From assembly GCF_023283845.1 (NCBI RefSeq), contig NZ_JAKILC010000029.1, positions 1 through 40,196 on the forward strand: a DNA stretch of 40,196 nucleotides, read 5' to 3'. This DNA is from Shewanella marinintestina. GTDB lineage: Bacteria > Pseudomonadota > Gammaproteobacteria > Enterobacterales > Shewanellaceae. The notes under the pieces are model-generated. The model searched no databases. It worked only from the letters and a program-made list of their open reading frames with translations, and had not been told where the DNA came from. The translations under genes were made by a program, and so were the position numbers. This document shows positions 1-7,313 of this stretch, one piece after another (within the stretch, counting starts at the first letter, position 1; every line of letters starts with the position of its first letter).

Positions 1-270
1 ATTCCAAACATTAAGTACACTGCAGGCATTCCAAACATTAAGTACACTGCAGGCATTCCAAACATTAAGTACACTGCAGGCATTCCAAACATTAAGTACA
101 CTGCAGGCATTCCAAACATTAAGTACACTGCAGGCATTCCAAACATTAAGTACACTGCAGGCATTCCAAACATTAAGTACACTGCAGGCATTCCAAACAT
201 TAAGTACACTGCAGGCATTCCAAACATTAAGTACACTGCGGGCATACCAAACATTAAGTACACAACAGAA
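1..270 (+). repeat. 27-bp tandem repeat array, ten units
   Basis: Ten head-to-tail 27-bp units start at 1, 28, 55, 82, 109, 136, 163, 190, 217 and 244. Units 1-8 are identical, unit 9 has one change and unit 10 has several toward its end. The unit length is a multiple of three, so copy-number changes keep the coding frame. The array begins at the window edge, so its true size is unknown. Confidence 0.97.
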
Positions 271-282
271 GCAGCTAGCTAA
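1..282 (+). CDS. Tandem-repeat protein, C-terminal part (5' end outside window)
   Basis: This is the C-terminal 93 residues of an open frame that enters from the left edge and stops at TAA 280-282. It consists of ten nonapeptide units: nine of IPNIKYTAG and a last one reading IPNIKYTTE, followed by AAS. The plus frame is chosen for three reasons. The unit differences (GCA to GCG in unit 9, ATT to ATA and ACT to ACA in unit 10) are silent third-position changes in this frame. The stop falls 2 bases before a G-rich ribosome-binding site. Two small genes follow in the same direction. The first eight units are identical at the DNA level, which suggests recent expansion or homogenisation. I do not recognise the family. 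There is no Cys, and each unit has one Tyr and one Lys. A multi-core peptide precursor or a structural repeat protein are possible readings, but function is unknown. Confidence 0.7.
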   Translation: MPNIKYTAGIPNIKYTAGIPNIKYTAGIPNIKYTAGIPNIKYTAGIPNIKYTAGIPNIKYTAGIPNIKYTAGIPNIKYTAGIPNIKYTTEAAS

Positions 283-297
283 TTGGGGGGTAACATT

Positions 298-414
298 ATG
301 TTCAATTTAATTTTAAAAGTTTTTGGCACCGAAAAACAAAGCCGTAAGAAGGTTCAGCTCCCTGAAGGCCTAAATAAATTAGAAGTAATCCCAGCTAAAG
401 GTTGGTGGAACTAA
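298..414 (+). CDS. Micropeptide 1 of a paralogous pair, 38 aa, ends in WWN
   Basis: The ATG at 298 lies 7 bases after a run of six G (285-290) that can serve as ribosome-binding site, and TAA is at 412-414. The peptide begins MFNLILKVFG, a short hydrophobic and probably amphipathic segment. It then has the basic block RKKVQLPEGL (residues 16-25) and the tail LEVIPAKGWWN. Its paralogue at 447-563 has exactly the same length. Within the ten-residue block five codons differ between the two genes and all five differences are silent, which strongly indicates selection on the protein. It lies 15 bases after the repeat gene stop and probably shares its transcript. There is no signal-peptide cleavage motif and no Cys. 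The family is not recognised. A precursor of a modified peptide or a membrane-associated micropeptide are both possible. Confidence 0.8.
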   Translation: MFNLILKVFGTEKQSRKKVQLPEGLNKLEVIPAKGWWN

Positions 415-446
415 CAAAGCTATTTGCGATATTGAGAGGTGTGACG

Positions 447-563
447 ATGCTTGATTCATTAATGAGATTTCTTGGATTAACAAAACCTGCACGCAAGAAG
501 GTTCAATTACCTGAGGGCTTGAGCCAATTACAAGTGACCCCAGCAAGAGCATGGTGGAACTAA
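447..563 (+). CDS. Micropeptide 2 of a paralogous pair, 38 aa, ends in WWN
   Basis: The ATG at 447 is preceded by GAGAGG (434-439) at good spacing. A GTG at 441 is too close to that site. TAA is at 561-563. The peptide starts MLDSLMRFLG, carries RKKVQLPEGL at residues 16-25 and ends LQVTPARAWWN. By eye it matches micropeptide 1 at about 20 of 38 positions, including Gly10, Lys13, Leu28, Val30, Pro32, Ala33 and the final Trp-Trp-Asn. The N-terminal segments keep only hydrophobic character. It is the last gene before the terminator at 584-609, so the repeat gene and both micropeptides look like one operon. No maturation enzyme, transporter or immunity gene is visible in the window, and upstream sequence is missing. 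Function unknown. Confidence 0.8.
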   Translation: MLDSLMRFLGLTKPARKKVQLPEGLSQLQVTPARAWWN

Positions 564-583
564 AGGTTATATCGCCAAAAACC

Positions 584-609
584 AAAAAAGGAGCTTATGC
601 TCCTTTTTT
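584..609 (+). terminator. Intrinsic terminator of the micropeptide operon
   Basis: An 11-bp stem, AAAAAAGGAGC (584-594) with GCTCCTTTTTT (599-609), has a four-base TTAT loop. It ends in T on one strand and in A on the other, so it could also serve the minus-strand gene ending at 703. Confidence 0.9.
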
Positions 610-702
610 ATTACAATAAGTTAATCTATAAAATCCTCAGACCCGCCTACCTGTCCCTTACCAGCTTTAGCTCTGCTTTAGGTGACTCGCGACGGTCGGT
701 AG

Positions 703-903
703 TTACAAACTAATTGTTCGTCCCTGTTTACCCATCGCTTTTCGATAAGCCAGTTGTTTATGCGAATTAAGTAAAGGATAAGCGACAGGTCCAAGCAATG
801 CTCCAGCAAATGCCCAGCGCTTAACAGGAAGACCCGCCTTAAAAGCAGCAATTCCTAAAGCATAGCCTGAATACAATAATATAAGCCCAATAACCAATTC
901 CAC
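703..903 (-). CDS. Small hypothetical membrane protein, 66 aa
   Basis: The start is GTG at 903-901, supported by a GAGG ribosome-binding site about 10 bases upstream on the minus strand. The protein begins MELVIGLILLYSGYALGIAA, a likely membrane segment. A second weakly hydrophobic stretch (about residues 30-46) is followed by a basic C-terminal tail. This suggests a small inner-membrane protein with one or two transmembrane passes. It lies between two strong terminators (584-609 and 1027-1056), so it is probably transcribed alone. I do not recognise the family and propose no function. Its coding status rests on the good ribosome-binding site and the membrane-protein composition. Confidence 0.6.
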   Translation of the reverse strand: MELVIGLILLYSGYALGIAAFKAGLPVKRWAFAGALLGPVAYPLLNSHKQLAYRKAMGKQGRTISL

Positions 904-1026
904 TTATCTACACCTCACTTCAAATAAGTTAGCTATCCTAGCCATTAATCAAGCTGAGCCAGCATTATATAGACAAAATCAAAACAAAGAGAGCGTTTTT
1001 TAGGCAAACCACTACCTGTCGCGTAT

Positions 1027-1056
1027 AAAAAAACGGCATTTTACTGCCGTTTTTTT
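1027..1056 (-). terminator. Intrinsic terminator of fadIJ
   Basis: A 12-bp stem, AAAAAAACGGCA (1027-1038) with TGCCGTTTTTTT (1045-1056), lies just beyond the fadJ stop on the minus strand. It has A/T tracts on both sides. Confidence 0.9.
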
Positions 1057-1093
1057 AACCACGCCTAATAAATACTTAATTTACAAACACTAC

Positions 1094-3214
1094 TTAGCTA
1101 AAAAATCGTGAACCATCCTCAGCCATTTGTTTTAGCTTTGTGGCAGGTTCAAATCGATTGCCATAACGAGATTGATAGTTTTCTAGGATCTTAACCAAAT
1201 TAGCAGCACCAAGTGTATCAATATAATGGAAAGGTCCACCTAAGAATGGTGGGAAGCCAATACCAAATATCGCCCCTATATCACCATCACGAGGGTTAGC
1301 GATAATGTTTTCTTCTAAGCAACGCACCGCTTCGTTTAGCATTTGTACTACACAACGTTGAGCGACTTCCGATGCTTCAGTGTCAACACCAGGCTTTAAA
1401 CCCAATACTGTATAAACAGTTTCATCAACTTGCTTAGCTTTCTTCTTGCCGCCGTATAAGTAGAACCCTTTACCGTTCTTACGTCCCTTTCTGTCGTCTG
1501 CTAGTAATTTATCAAATGCCGCAGGCGCTTTAAAACGCTCACCTAATTCTTTTTCAAGGATTGGTGAAATCTTAGCACCAACATCAATGCCCACTTCATC
1601 AAGCAAAGTCATTGGCCCTACAGGGAAACCAAATTTAACCAAGGCTTTATCAAGGTGCTCTACACTTTGCCCTTCTAGCAGTAATTGAGCAGCTTCATTC
1701 ATATATAACGCGAGGATCCGATTAACATAAAAACCTGCACCATCTTGTACTACAATCGGTGTTTTACCTTGCTTCTTAGCAAATGCCACAGTGGTTGCAA
1801 TTGTTTCAGGCGATGTTTTTTCATGTGCAATAACTTCAACTAACGGCATTTTTTCTACTGGTGAAAAGTAGTGCAGACCAATTACGTTTTCAGGTCTAGT
1901 TGCCGCTTCAGCAATTTGTCCAATAGGCAATGAAGAGGTATTAGAAGCAAAAATAGTATGCTTGCCACATTCACGCTCAACATCTTTAACCATTTGATGC
2001 TTAAGAGCTAAGTCTTCAAAAACCGCCTCAACAACGATATCTGCATCTTTAATGCCTTTGTATTCTGTCGTTGTAGTCATCAATGCCATCAGGTTATCAC
2101 GTACTGCCGGCGTCATATGACGGCGCTTTACACCTTTATCAAGCAGTTTGTAAGCATACGCTAACGCATTACTCAGGCCTGTTTCGCTGATATCTTTCAC
2201 ACGAGCCGGAATTTTAGCTTTTGTGGTGGTAACAGAGGCAATCCCTCCCCCCATTAAACCACCGCCGATTACCATTACCTTATTTACAGGTTTAGGCTCA
2301 ACGTCACCAGCGCCAGTCTCTTTCTTCATTTCAGTGGTTGCAAAGAAAATACTACGCAACGCTTCAGATTCTTTCGACATCACAAGTTCAGCAAAATGAC
2401 TCGCTTCTACTTCTAATCCTTTAGTTATGCCTTTCGTCATTCCCTGCCTAACACAGTCAATGATCTTTGCTGGAGCAGGATAATTACCTTGAGTCTTTTT
2501 AGAGACTTGCTTGGCCGCTTGATCGAAAATAATATTTCGACCAGCACTCGTTCCTTCGAGCACTTGATTAATTAAAGACTGCTTCTTTTTCTTGGCTGGT
2601 CGTTTACCCGCAAGTGCCATTTCAACAGCTGTACGCAGTAGAATAGACTCTGGCACAGCATCATCGACTAAGCCCATCTTTAGTGCTTGCTTAGGGCGAA
2701 GTTGCTTACCCGTTAGCATCATATCAAGTGCTGTCGTTACGCCGACTAAACGCGGCAACCGTTGAGTACCACCACCACCAGGCAGTAACCCTAGTTGAAC
2801 TTCAGGTACACCCATCATGGTTTTTGCATGCAGCGAACATACTCGCTTATGACATGCTAAAGCCAGCTCTAAACCACCACCAAGACACGCTCCATTGATA
2901 GCGGCAACAACGGGAATTGTTAAGCTCTCTAACTCATTGAATACAACATGCCCTTGTTGTGACAATAGTTTGGCATCGGCAGCAGTTTCACAGGCATCTA
3001 GCATTGAAATATCTGCACCTGCAACAAATGAGTCTTTTTTGCCCGAAATTAACACTAGCCCTTTGATACTATTATCGGCTTTTATCTCAGCAAGAACTTC
3101 ACTGATCTCTGGGCCAAACTCACTGCGCAAGGTATTCATGGTTTCACCAGGCACGTCCATGGTCAATACCGCGATACCGTCTTCACGACGTGATAAATTA
3201 AATGTCTTTTCCAT
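1094..3214 (-). CDS. fadJ: Fatty oxidation complex alpha subunit FadJ
   Basis: This bifunctional beta-oxidation subunit carries enoyl-CoA hydratase and 3-hydroxyacyl-CoA dehydrogenase activities and works with the thiolase FadI in the cytoplasm. The N-terminal crotonase domain (about residues 1-190) shows GACLGGGLELAL and GVPEVQLGLLPGGGGTQRLP with Glu116 and Glu138 in the catalytic positions. A Rossmann NAD site (VMVIGGGLMGGGIA, near residue 315) follows, then NTSSLPI and HYFSPVEKMPLVEV of the dehydrogenase. The start chosen is ATG 3214, with GTGGAG eight bases upstream. An in-frame extension to 3235 would overlap fadI and lacks such a site. The resulting 706 aa is the normal FadJ length. The gene begins 4 bases after the fadI stop, so the two are cotranscribed and probably translationally coupled. 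Nothing looks damaged. Confidence 0.96.
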   Translation of the reverse strand: MEKTFNLSRREDGIAVLTMDVPGETMNTLRSEFGPEISEVLAEIKADNSIKGLVLISGKKDSFVAGADISMLDACETAADAKLLSQQGHVVFNELESLTIPVVAAINGACLGGGLELALACHKRVCSLHAKTMMGVPEVQLGLLPGGGGTQRLPRLVGVTTALDMMLTGKQLRPKQALKMGLVDDAVPESILLRTAVEMALAGKRPAKKKKQSLINQVLEGTSAGRNIIFDQAAKQVSKKTQGNYPAPAKIIDCVRQGMTKGITKGLEVEASHFAELVMSKESEALRSIFFATTEMKKETGAGDVEPKPVNKVMVIGGGLMGGGIASVTTTKAKIPARVKDISETGLSNALAYAYKLLDKGVKRRHMTPAVRDNLMALMTTTTEYKGIKDADIVVEAVFEDLALKHQMVKDVERECGKHTIFASNTSSLPIGQIAEAATRPENVIGLHYFSPVEKMPLVEVIAHEKTSPETIATTVAFAKKQGKTPIVVQDGAGFYVNRILALYMNEAAQLLLEGQSVEHLDKALVKFGFPVGPMTLLDEVGIDVGAKISPILEKELGERFKAPAAFDKLLADDRKGRKNGKGFYLYGGKKKAKQVDETVYTVLGLKPGVDTEASEVAQRCVVQMLNEAVRCLEENIIANPRDGDIGAIFGIGFPPFLGGPFHYIDTLGAANLVKILENYQSRYGNRFEPATKLKQMAEDGSRFFS

Positions 3215-3218
3215 GTGA

Positions 3219-4529
3219 TTACTCCACTTCAACAATCATTGCTGCACCTAAACCACCCGCAGCACATGCTGTTGCGAGACCTGTACCACCACCACGGCGT
3301 TTAAGCTCATGACAAACTTGTGTCACCAAACGCGTGCCCGTTGCAGCAAATGGATGACCATAAGCCAATGAGCCACCAAGTACGTTAAATTTACTCATAT
3401 CGATTTCACCGATAGCACGGTTACGACCCAGCTTTTCTTCGGCAAACTTTTTCGAAGCAAACATTTGCATATTAGCGAGTGTTTGCGCTGCAAATGCTTC
3501 ATGCATTTCAATCAAGGTTAGATCTTCTAGCTCCATCCCTGCACGCTTAAGTGCAAGTGGCGTTGCATAAGAGGGCCCCATTAACATGTCTTGCCACACA
3601 TCAATAGCGGTAAAAGCGTAGCTCTTGATATAGCCAATAGGCGTATAACCTAATGCTTTAGCGCGACCTTCGCTCATCAATAACACTGCAGATGCACCAT
3701 CGGTTAGTGGCGTACTGTTAGCAGCGGTGACTGAACCATGCTTACGATCAAATGCAGGGCGAAGCTTAGCGTAGGACTCTAAAGATGAGTTTTCACGGAT
3801 ATTATTATCGCGATCGATAAATGACTTGTAAGGAGGCACATGTGCAGCCATAACCTCTTCAGCTAGCTTGCCAGCATTCCAAGTTTCGGTCGCTAATGTA
3901 TGAGAACGATGGGCCAATGCATCTTGATCTGCGCGGCTAATATTGTAAGTCTTAGCCATCTGCTCAGCCGTTTGCCCCATAGACAAACCTGTTGAGTATT
4001 CAGCAACGGCTGGCGGAACAGGTAATAAATCTTTTAAACCAAGGCGACGGAAAATTGCTAGCTTCTGGCCAAAACTACGGGCCTTATTAAGGTCAACTAA
4101 AGCATGAGCGAGCGTTTTAGAAACACCAATTGGCAGTACCGACGAAGAGTCAGCCCCACCTGCAATACCAATATCCATATTGCCCGTCATGATAGATTCA
4201 GCTACGTTAACCGTAGATTGAAAACTGGTGGCACAAGCGCGCGTAACACTATAAGCATCAGTGCTAATATCCATCCCAGTGCCTAAAACGATTTCTCGAG
4301 CAATATTTGGCGCTGCAGGCATTTGAACAACTTGTCCATAAACCAGTTGTTCAATTTCTTTGGGATTTAGCTCTGAACGAGAAAGCAATTCATTAACGAC
4401 CATCTTGCCCATATCTAATGCCGATACACCATGAAAAGCCGTTGCTTGCTTTGCAAACGGTGTTCGTAATCCCGATACAATCGCGATACGTTCGCCTCTT
4501 GCATTTTTCACCTGCTGTCTATCACTCAT
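3219..4529 (-). CDS. fadI: 3-ketoacyl-CoA thiolase FadI (beta subunit)
   Basis: FadI cleaves 3-ketoacyl-CoA to acetyl-CoA and a shortened acyl-CoA, and is the partner of FadJ. The 436-residue protein shows the nucleophilic Cys99 in SVTRACATSFQS, the HEAFAAQ motif, LGGSLAYGHPFAATGTR with the catalytic His, and the C-terminal CAAGGLGAAM with the second catalytic Cys. Length and motifs fit FadI rather than FadA (about 390 aa). The ATG at 4529 is preceded by GAGGGCGAG at good spacing. It is the first gene of the fadIJ operon. Candidate FadR and PsrA sites lie 80-150 bp upstream, as expected for fatty-acid-controlled expression. Confidence 0.96.
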   Translation of the reverse strand: MSDRQQVKNARGERIAIVSGLRTPFAKQATAFHGVSALDMGKMVVNELLSRSELNPKEIEQLVYGQVVQMPAAPNIAREIVLGTGMDISTDAYSVTRACATSFQSTVNVAESIMTGNMDIGIAGGADSSSVLPIGVSKTLAHALVDLNKARSFGQKLAIFRRLGLKDLLPVPPAVAEYSTGLSMGQTAEQMAKTYNISRADQDALAHRSHTLATETWNAGKLAEEVMAAHVPPYKSFIDRDNNIRENSSLESYAKLRPAFDRKHGSVTAANSTPLTDGASAVLLMSEGRAKALGYTPIGYIKSYAFTAIDVWQDMLMGPSYATPLALKRAGMELEDLTLIEMHEAFAAQTLANMQMFASKKFAEEKLGRNRAIGEIDMSKFNVLGGSLAYGHPFAATGTRLVTQVCHELKRRGGGTGLATACAAGGLGAAMIVEVE

Positions 4530-4609
4530 TTCTCGCCCTCTTATTCTGCTCGCTAGCTTTTAGCCGCGCGCTTTCTTATATCCTTGAGAAACCCATTTGC
4601 AATCAACCA

Positions 4610-4626
4610 AACAGGTCTGACCATCT
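4610..4626. promoter_or_regulatory. Candidate FadR operator upstream of fadI
   Basis: AACAGGTCTGACCATCT contains a perfect GGTCnGACC core, the hallmark of the FadR acyl-CoA-responsive repressor site. It lies 81-97 bp upstream of the fadI start. The flanks match the consensus partially. Confidence 0.55.
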
Positions 4627-4664
4627 AAAGTGTGATCTGATTCTAACTTCTTAAGGGCAGGTTT

Positions 4665-4678
4665 TAAACACTTGTTTG
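4665..4678. promoter_or_regulatory. Candidate PsrA operator upstream of fadI
   Basis: TAAACACTTGTTTG reads on the other strand as CAAAC-N4-GTTTA. This fits the CAAAC-N(2-4)-GTTTG type of site described for the TetR-family fatty-acid regulator PsrA, which is known to control fad genes in Shewanella and Pseudomonas. Only one base departs from the ideal palindrome. Confidence 0.5.
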
Positions 4679-4920
4679 TTTTTTTGTATTAAAAACATCC
4701 AAAAGCCTTTTATTAACAATGATTAATATCTATAAATACAAATTTTTCTTTGAGCCATCTTATTGATAAGCCGCCTAAATCAGAATCATTAGATAAAAAA
4801 GTAGGCAAAAGAAGATGATTTATCTGCATAAATAAAATTGAGACTAGCCAAACACCAATGGAATTTTTTACTATGTTGCTGGTCTATACCTAACTTACTT
4901 AAAATAAACCGAGTAGCATC

Positions 4921-5877
4921 ATGCCTTTGAGTCGATTTCACGCGTTACGCGAATATTTAAACACTGTCATTTTAGGACAGCCTATTCTCACCGAGAATCT
5001 ACTAATTGCATTAATAGCCGATGGACACCTATTAGTAGAAGGTCCACCAGGTCTTGCTAAGACTCGAGCGGTAAAAGCCCTATGTGATGGTGTTGAAGGT
5101 GATTTTCACCGTATTCAATTTACCCCTGATTTATTACCAGCTGATTTAACTGGTACCGATATTTATCGGGCGCAAACCGCCACTTTTGAATTTGAGGCCG
5201 GACCGATATTCCACAACCTCATTTTGGCGGATGAAATTAATCGCGCTCCAGCGAAAGTGCAATCTGCTTTATTAGAAGCGATGGCTGAAGGCCAAGTAAC
5301 TGTGGGTAAGCACAGTTACCAGTTACCTGAACTATTTTTAGTTATGGCAACACAAAATCCTCTAGAAAACGAAGGAACCTATCCACTACCAGAAGCGCAG
5401 CTCGACCGTTTCTTAATGCATTTGAATTTAGATTACCCAAGTGCAGAAACAGAGTTCCAAATTATGCGAATGTCTCGTAATGAGGCTTTAAAGCAAGAAC
5501 TACCGCAAGTTGATCCCATTATCCAAGGAGATATATTTGCCGCTCGTGAACACGCCTTACAGATTTACCTCGCTGAGCCGCTAGAAAAATACATTGTCGA
5601 CATTATTATGGCGACACGTAAACCCGAAGCTTATAGCCAAGAGCTCGCTAGCTGGCTTGAATATGGTGTAAGCCCTCGTGCAACTTTATCGCTTGAGCGC
5701 TGCGCACGCGCACGCGCTTATTTACATGAGCGTGACTTTGTATCACCGGAGGATATTCAAGCAGTAGCACCTAACGTGCTCCGTCATCGCCTACTGCTTA
5801 GTTATCAAGCTCAGGCTGACGGCGTCAGTGCTGACGATGTGATAAACCATATTCTTTCACAGGTTGCCGTACCTTAA
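4921..5877 (+). CDS. MoxR-family AAA+ ATPase
   Basis: This cytoplasmic AAA+ ATPase of the MoxR class is thought to act as a chaperone with vWA-domain partners. The 318-residue protein shows Walker A GPPGLAKT (41-48), Walker B LILADEINRAP (100-110) and the MoxR-typical segment ATQNPLENEGTYPLPEAQLD with sensor 1. The C-terminal lid domain contains SPRATLSLERCARARAYL. It is the first gene of a tight operon. Its stop TAA overlaps the next ATG by one base (5875-5879), which suggests translational coupling. Homologues in other bacteria are linked to envelope, acid and oxidative stress tolerance. The substrate here is not known. The ribosome-binding site at ATG 4921 is weak (GAGTAG). Confidence 0.93.
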   Translation: MPLSRFHALREYLNTVILGQPILTENLLIALIADGHLLVEGPPGLAKTRAVKALCDGVEGDFHRIQFTPDLLPADLTGTDIYRAQTATFEFEAGPIFHNLILADEINRAPAKVQSALLEAMAEGQVTVGKHSYQLPELFLVMATQNPLENEGTYPLPEAQLDRFLMHLNLDYPSAETEFQIMRMSRNEALKQELPQVDPIIQGDIFAAREHALQIYLAEPLEKYIVDIIMATRKPEAYSQELASWLEYGVSPRATLSLERCARARAYLHERDFVSPEDIQAVAPNVLRHRLLLSYQAQADGVSADDVINHILSQVAVP

Positions 5878-6806
5878 TGCCCTATACAAAACTGCCACTG
5901 TTTAGCGATGGCATTAATATTACGCAAAAAGAGCTACTTGCTTGTCAGAGCTTAGCCAAAGCTTTGCCTGAAAAACGCAGCAAAGCTAAAGCCAGCCTTG
6001 CAGGACACCGCGCTAGCCTAATAAAAGGCAGAGGCATGGAGTTTGCTGAAGTACGACATTACCAAAGTGGCGATGACGTACGCACCATAGATTGGCGTGT
6101 AACAGCAAGAACAGGTAAAGCGCACACTAAACTATTTGTTGAAGAGCGCGAACGACCCGTTTTAGTGTTACTCGATCTCAGTCATAGTTTGTATTTTGGC
6201 TCAAGCCTAATGTTGCAATCCGTGCAGGCAGCCCACCTTGCCACAACCCTTGGCTGGAGCGCTGTTATGCACGGTGACCGTTTAGGCGCCTTAATAGCGA
6301 CAGAACAGGAGCACATTGAGCTAAAACCGCGAAGTCGCCAACAAGGTATTTTGCAAATGGTGTCAGCAATACAAAAGCTGCACCAACACCAACTGCAAAA
6401 TATTGTGCAACAAAAACCAGAGCCAGATCATATGGCAAAGGCTTGCCAACGGTTACGCCGACTTGCTAAACCTGGCTCATTGATTTGGATTATTTCCGAC
6501 GGAAGCCACTTTACTCCTGCCTGCTTAGCCGCGTTATCAGATTTAAAGCGCCATTGTGATATGGGTGCCTTTTTAATTACAGACCCACTACGCCAAGGTG
6601 AGTTAACACTACCAAAACACTTTCAATTACCGGTTAGAGAAGGTGGTAAAGAGCGAGTGATAGATCGCAATAGTTATGAGCAATGGCTTACAAATCAACT
6701 GCAACAACAACAGCAGTTTATAGAGATGATGCAAAAGCTCAATGTTGAAACCCGAGTTATTGATGCGGGACAACGCCTAAGCCAACAGTTAGGAGGGCTA
6801 AGATAG
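5877..6806 (+). CDS. DUF58 domain protein (MoxR partner)
   Basis: This 309-residue cytoplasmic protein has the DUF58 signature GMEFAEVRHYQSGDDVRTID (about residues 54-73) followed by WRVTAR, then KLFVEERERPVLVLLDLSHS. The DxSxS-like sequence DLSHS suggests a vWA-like fold, with the metal site less clear than in the later vWA proteins. DUF58 genes almost always follow moxR. The start overlaps the moxR stop, and the gene ends directly before the next ATG at 6807. The C-terminal third has a Gln-rich stretch (QLQQQQQF). Its role is probably an adaptor between the MoxR ATPase and the membrane vWA proteins, inferred from gene order only. Confidence 0.9.
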   Translation: MPYTKLPLFSDGINITQKELLACQSLAKALPEKRSKAKASLAGHRASLIKGRGMEFAEVRHYQSGDDVRTIDWRVTARTGKAHTKLFVEERERPVLVLLDLSHSLYFGSSLMLQSVQAAHLATTLGWSAVMHGDRLGALIATEQEHIELKPRSRQQGILQMVSAIQKLHQHQLQNIVQQKPEPDHMAKACQRLRRLAKPGSLIWIISDGSHFTPACLAALSDLKRHCDMGAFLITDPLRQGELTLPKHFQLPVREGGKERVIDRNSYEQWLTNQLQQQQQFIEMMQKLNVETRVIDAGQRLSQQLGGLR

Positions 6807-7313
6807 ATGACGACTCCTGGAAACCCAGCGCTTGCAAGTTTAAAAGATATTCAACCACCTACTGAGATTGGGACTTGGCCTCTAGCCTATGGTTATTGGT
6901 TAGCGATATTTGCCGGTGTTGCACTGACAATAACCCTTATTTATTTGCTTAAGCAGCGTAGAAATAAATATGCTGTGCAAAAAGCAGCACTTAAGCAACT
7001 TGACGCTATGGATCTGCAACATCCACAGTTTGTGATTGAGGTCAGTAGCCTATTAAAGCGCGCAGCAATGAGCACAACAAACCGGCAGCAGGTCGCTAAG
7101 CTGAGCGGTAATGACTGGACGCTATGGTTAAATGCACAAGTCAAAACACCTCAAGATGAGCTATGTCAGTTATTAGCTAAACGATTTCAGCCAAACTCTT
7201 TTAGCAACGAAGAAAAACAAAGACTCAAAATAGCAGCTAGTAACTGGTTAAAGTCTGCGCTCCCTTTGAAGCCAAGCAAGCACCAAACAAGTAGTGAGGT
7301 CTTACCATGTTAA
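6807..7313 (+). CDS. DUF4381 family membrane protein
   Basis: This 168-residue protein has one predicted membrane helix near residues 27-47 (LAYGYWLAIFAGVALTITLI) and a basic, probably cytoplasmic C-terminal domain with LLKRAAMST and LSGNDWTLWLN. Small proteins of the DUF4381 type sit at this position in moxR/bat operons between the DUF58 gene and the first vWA gene. The gene abuts the DUF58 gene and overlaps the next gene by 7 bases (7307-7313). Assignment rests on length, topology and position. No catalytic motif is visible. Confidence 0.8.
   Translation: MTTPGNPALASLKDIQPPTEIGTWPLAYGYWLAIFAGVALTITLIYLLKQRRNKYAVQKAALKQLDAMDLQHPQFVIEVSSLLKRAAMSTTNRQQVAKLSGNDWTLWLNAQVKTPQDELCQLLAKRFQPNSFSNEEKQRLKIAASNWLKSALPLKPSKHQTSSEVLPC

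Larger units (their letters stand above)
4530..4920. other. Intergenic region between divergent fadI and moxR
   Basis: These 391 bp hold no gene. They contain the candidate FadR and PsrA sites listed separately and a CRP-like half site (TGTGATCT, near 4631). An A/T-rich stretch (4680-4860) and a CTGGTCTATACC element at 4879-4890 lie before moxR. Promoters for both directions must lie here, but no clear -35/-10 pair was identified. Confidence 0.6.

Noticed and set aside
1..243. Protein-coding repeat on the minus strand (MFGMPAVYL or ACSVLNVWN units)
   Set aside because: Both minus frames are open, but they would have to start inside the array with no ribosome-binding site. The plus frame has a clean stop followed by same-strand genes.
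1..270. CRISPR array
   Set aside because: Units are contiguous without spacers, have no repeat-spacer alternation, and form an open reading frame.
379..585. 68-aa minus-strand open frame over the second micropeptide
   Set aside because: It overlaps both conserved plus-strand peptides, where silent changes show the coding direction. It has no family resemblance.
2895..3218. 107-aa plus-strand open frame inside fadJ
   Set aside because: It is the complement of the conserved crotonase domain and has no ribosome-binding site or family signature.
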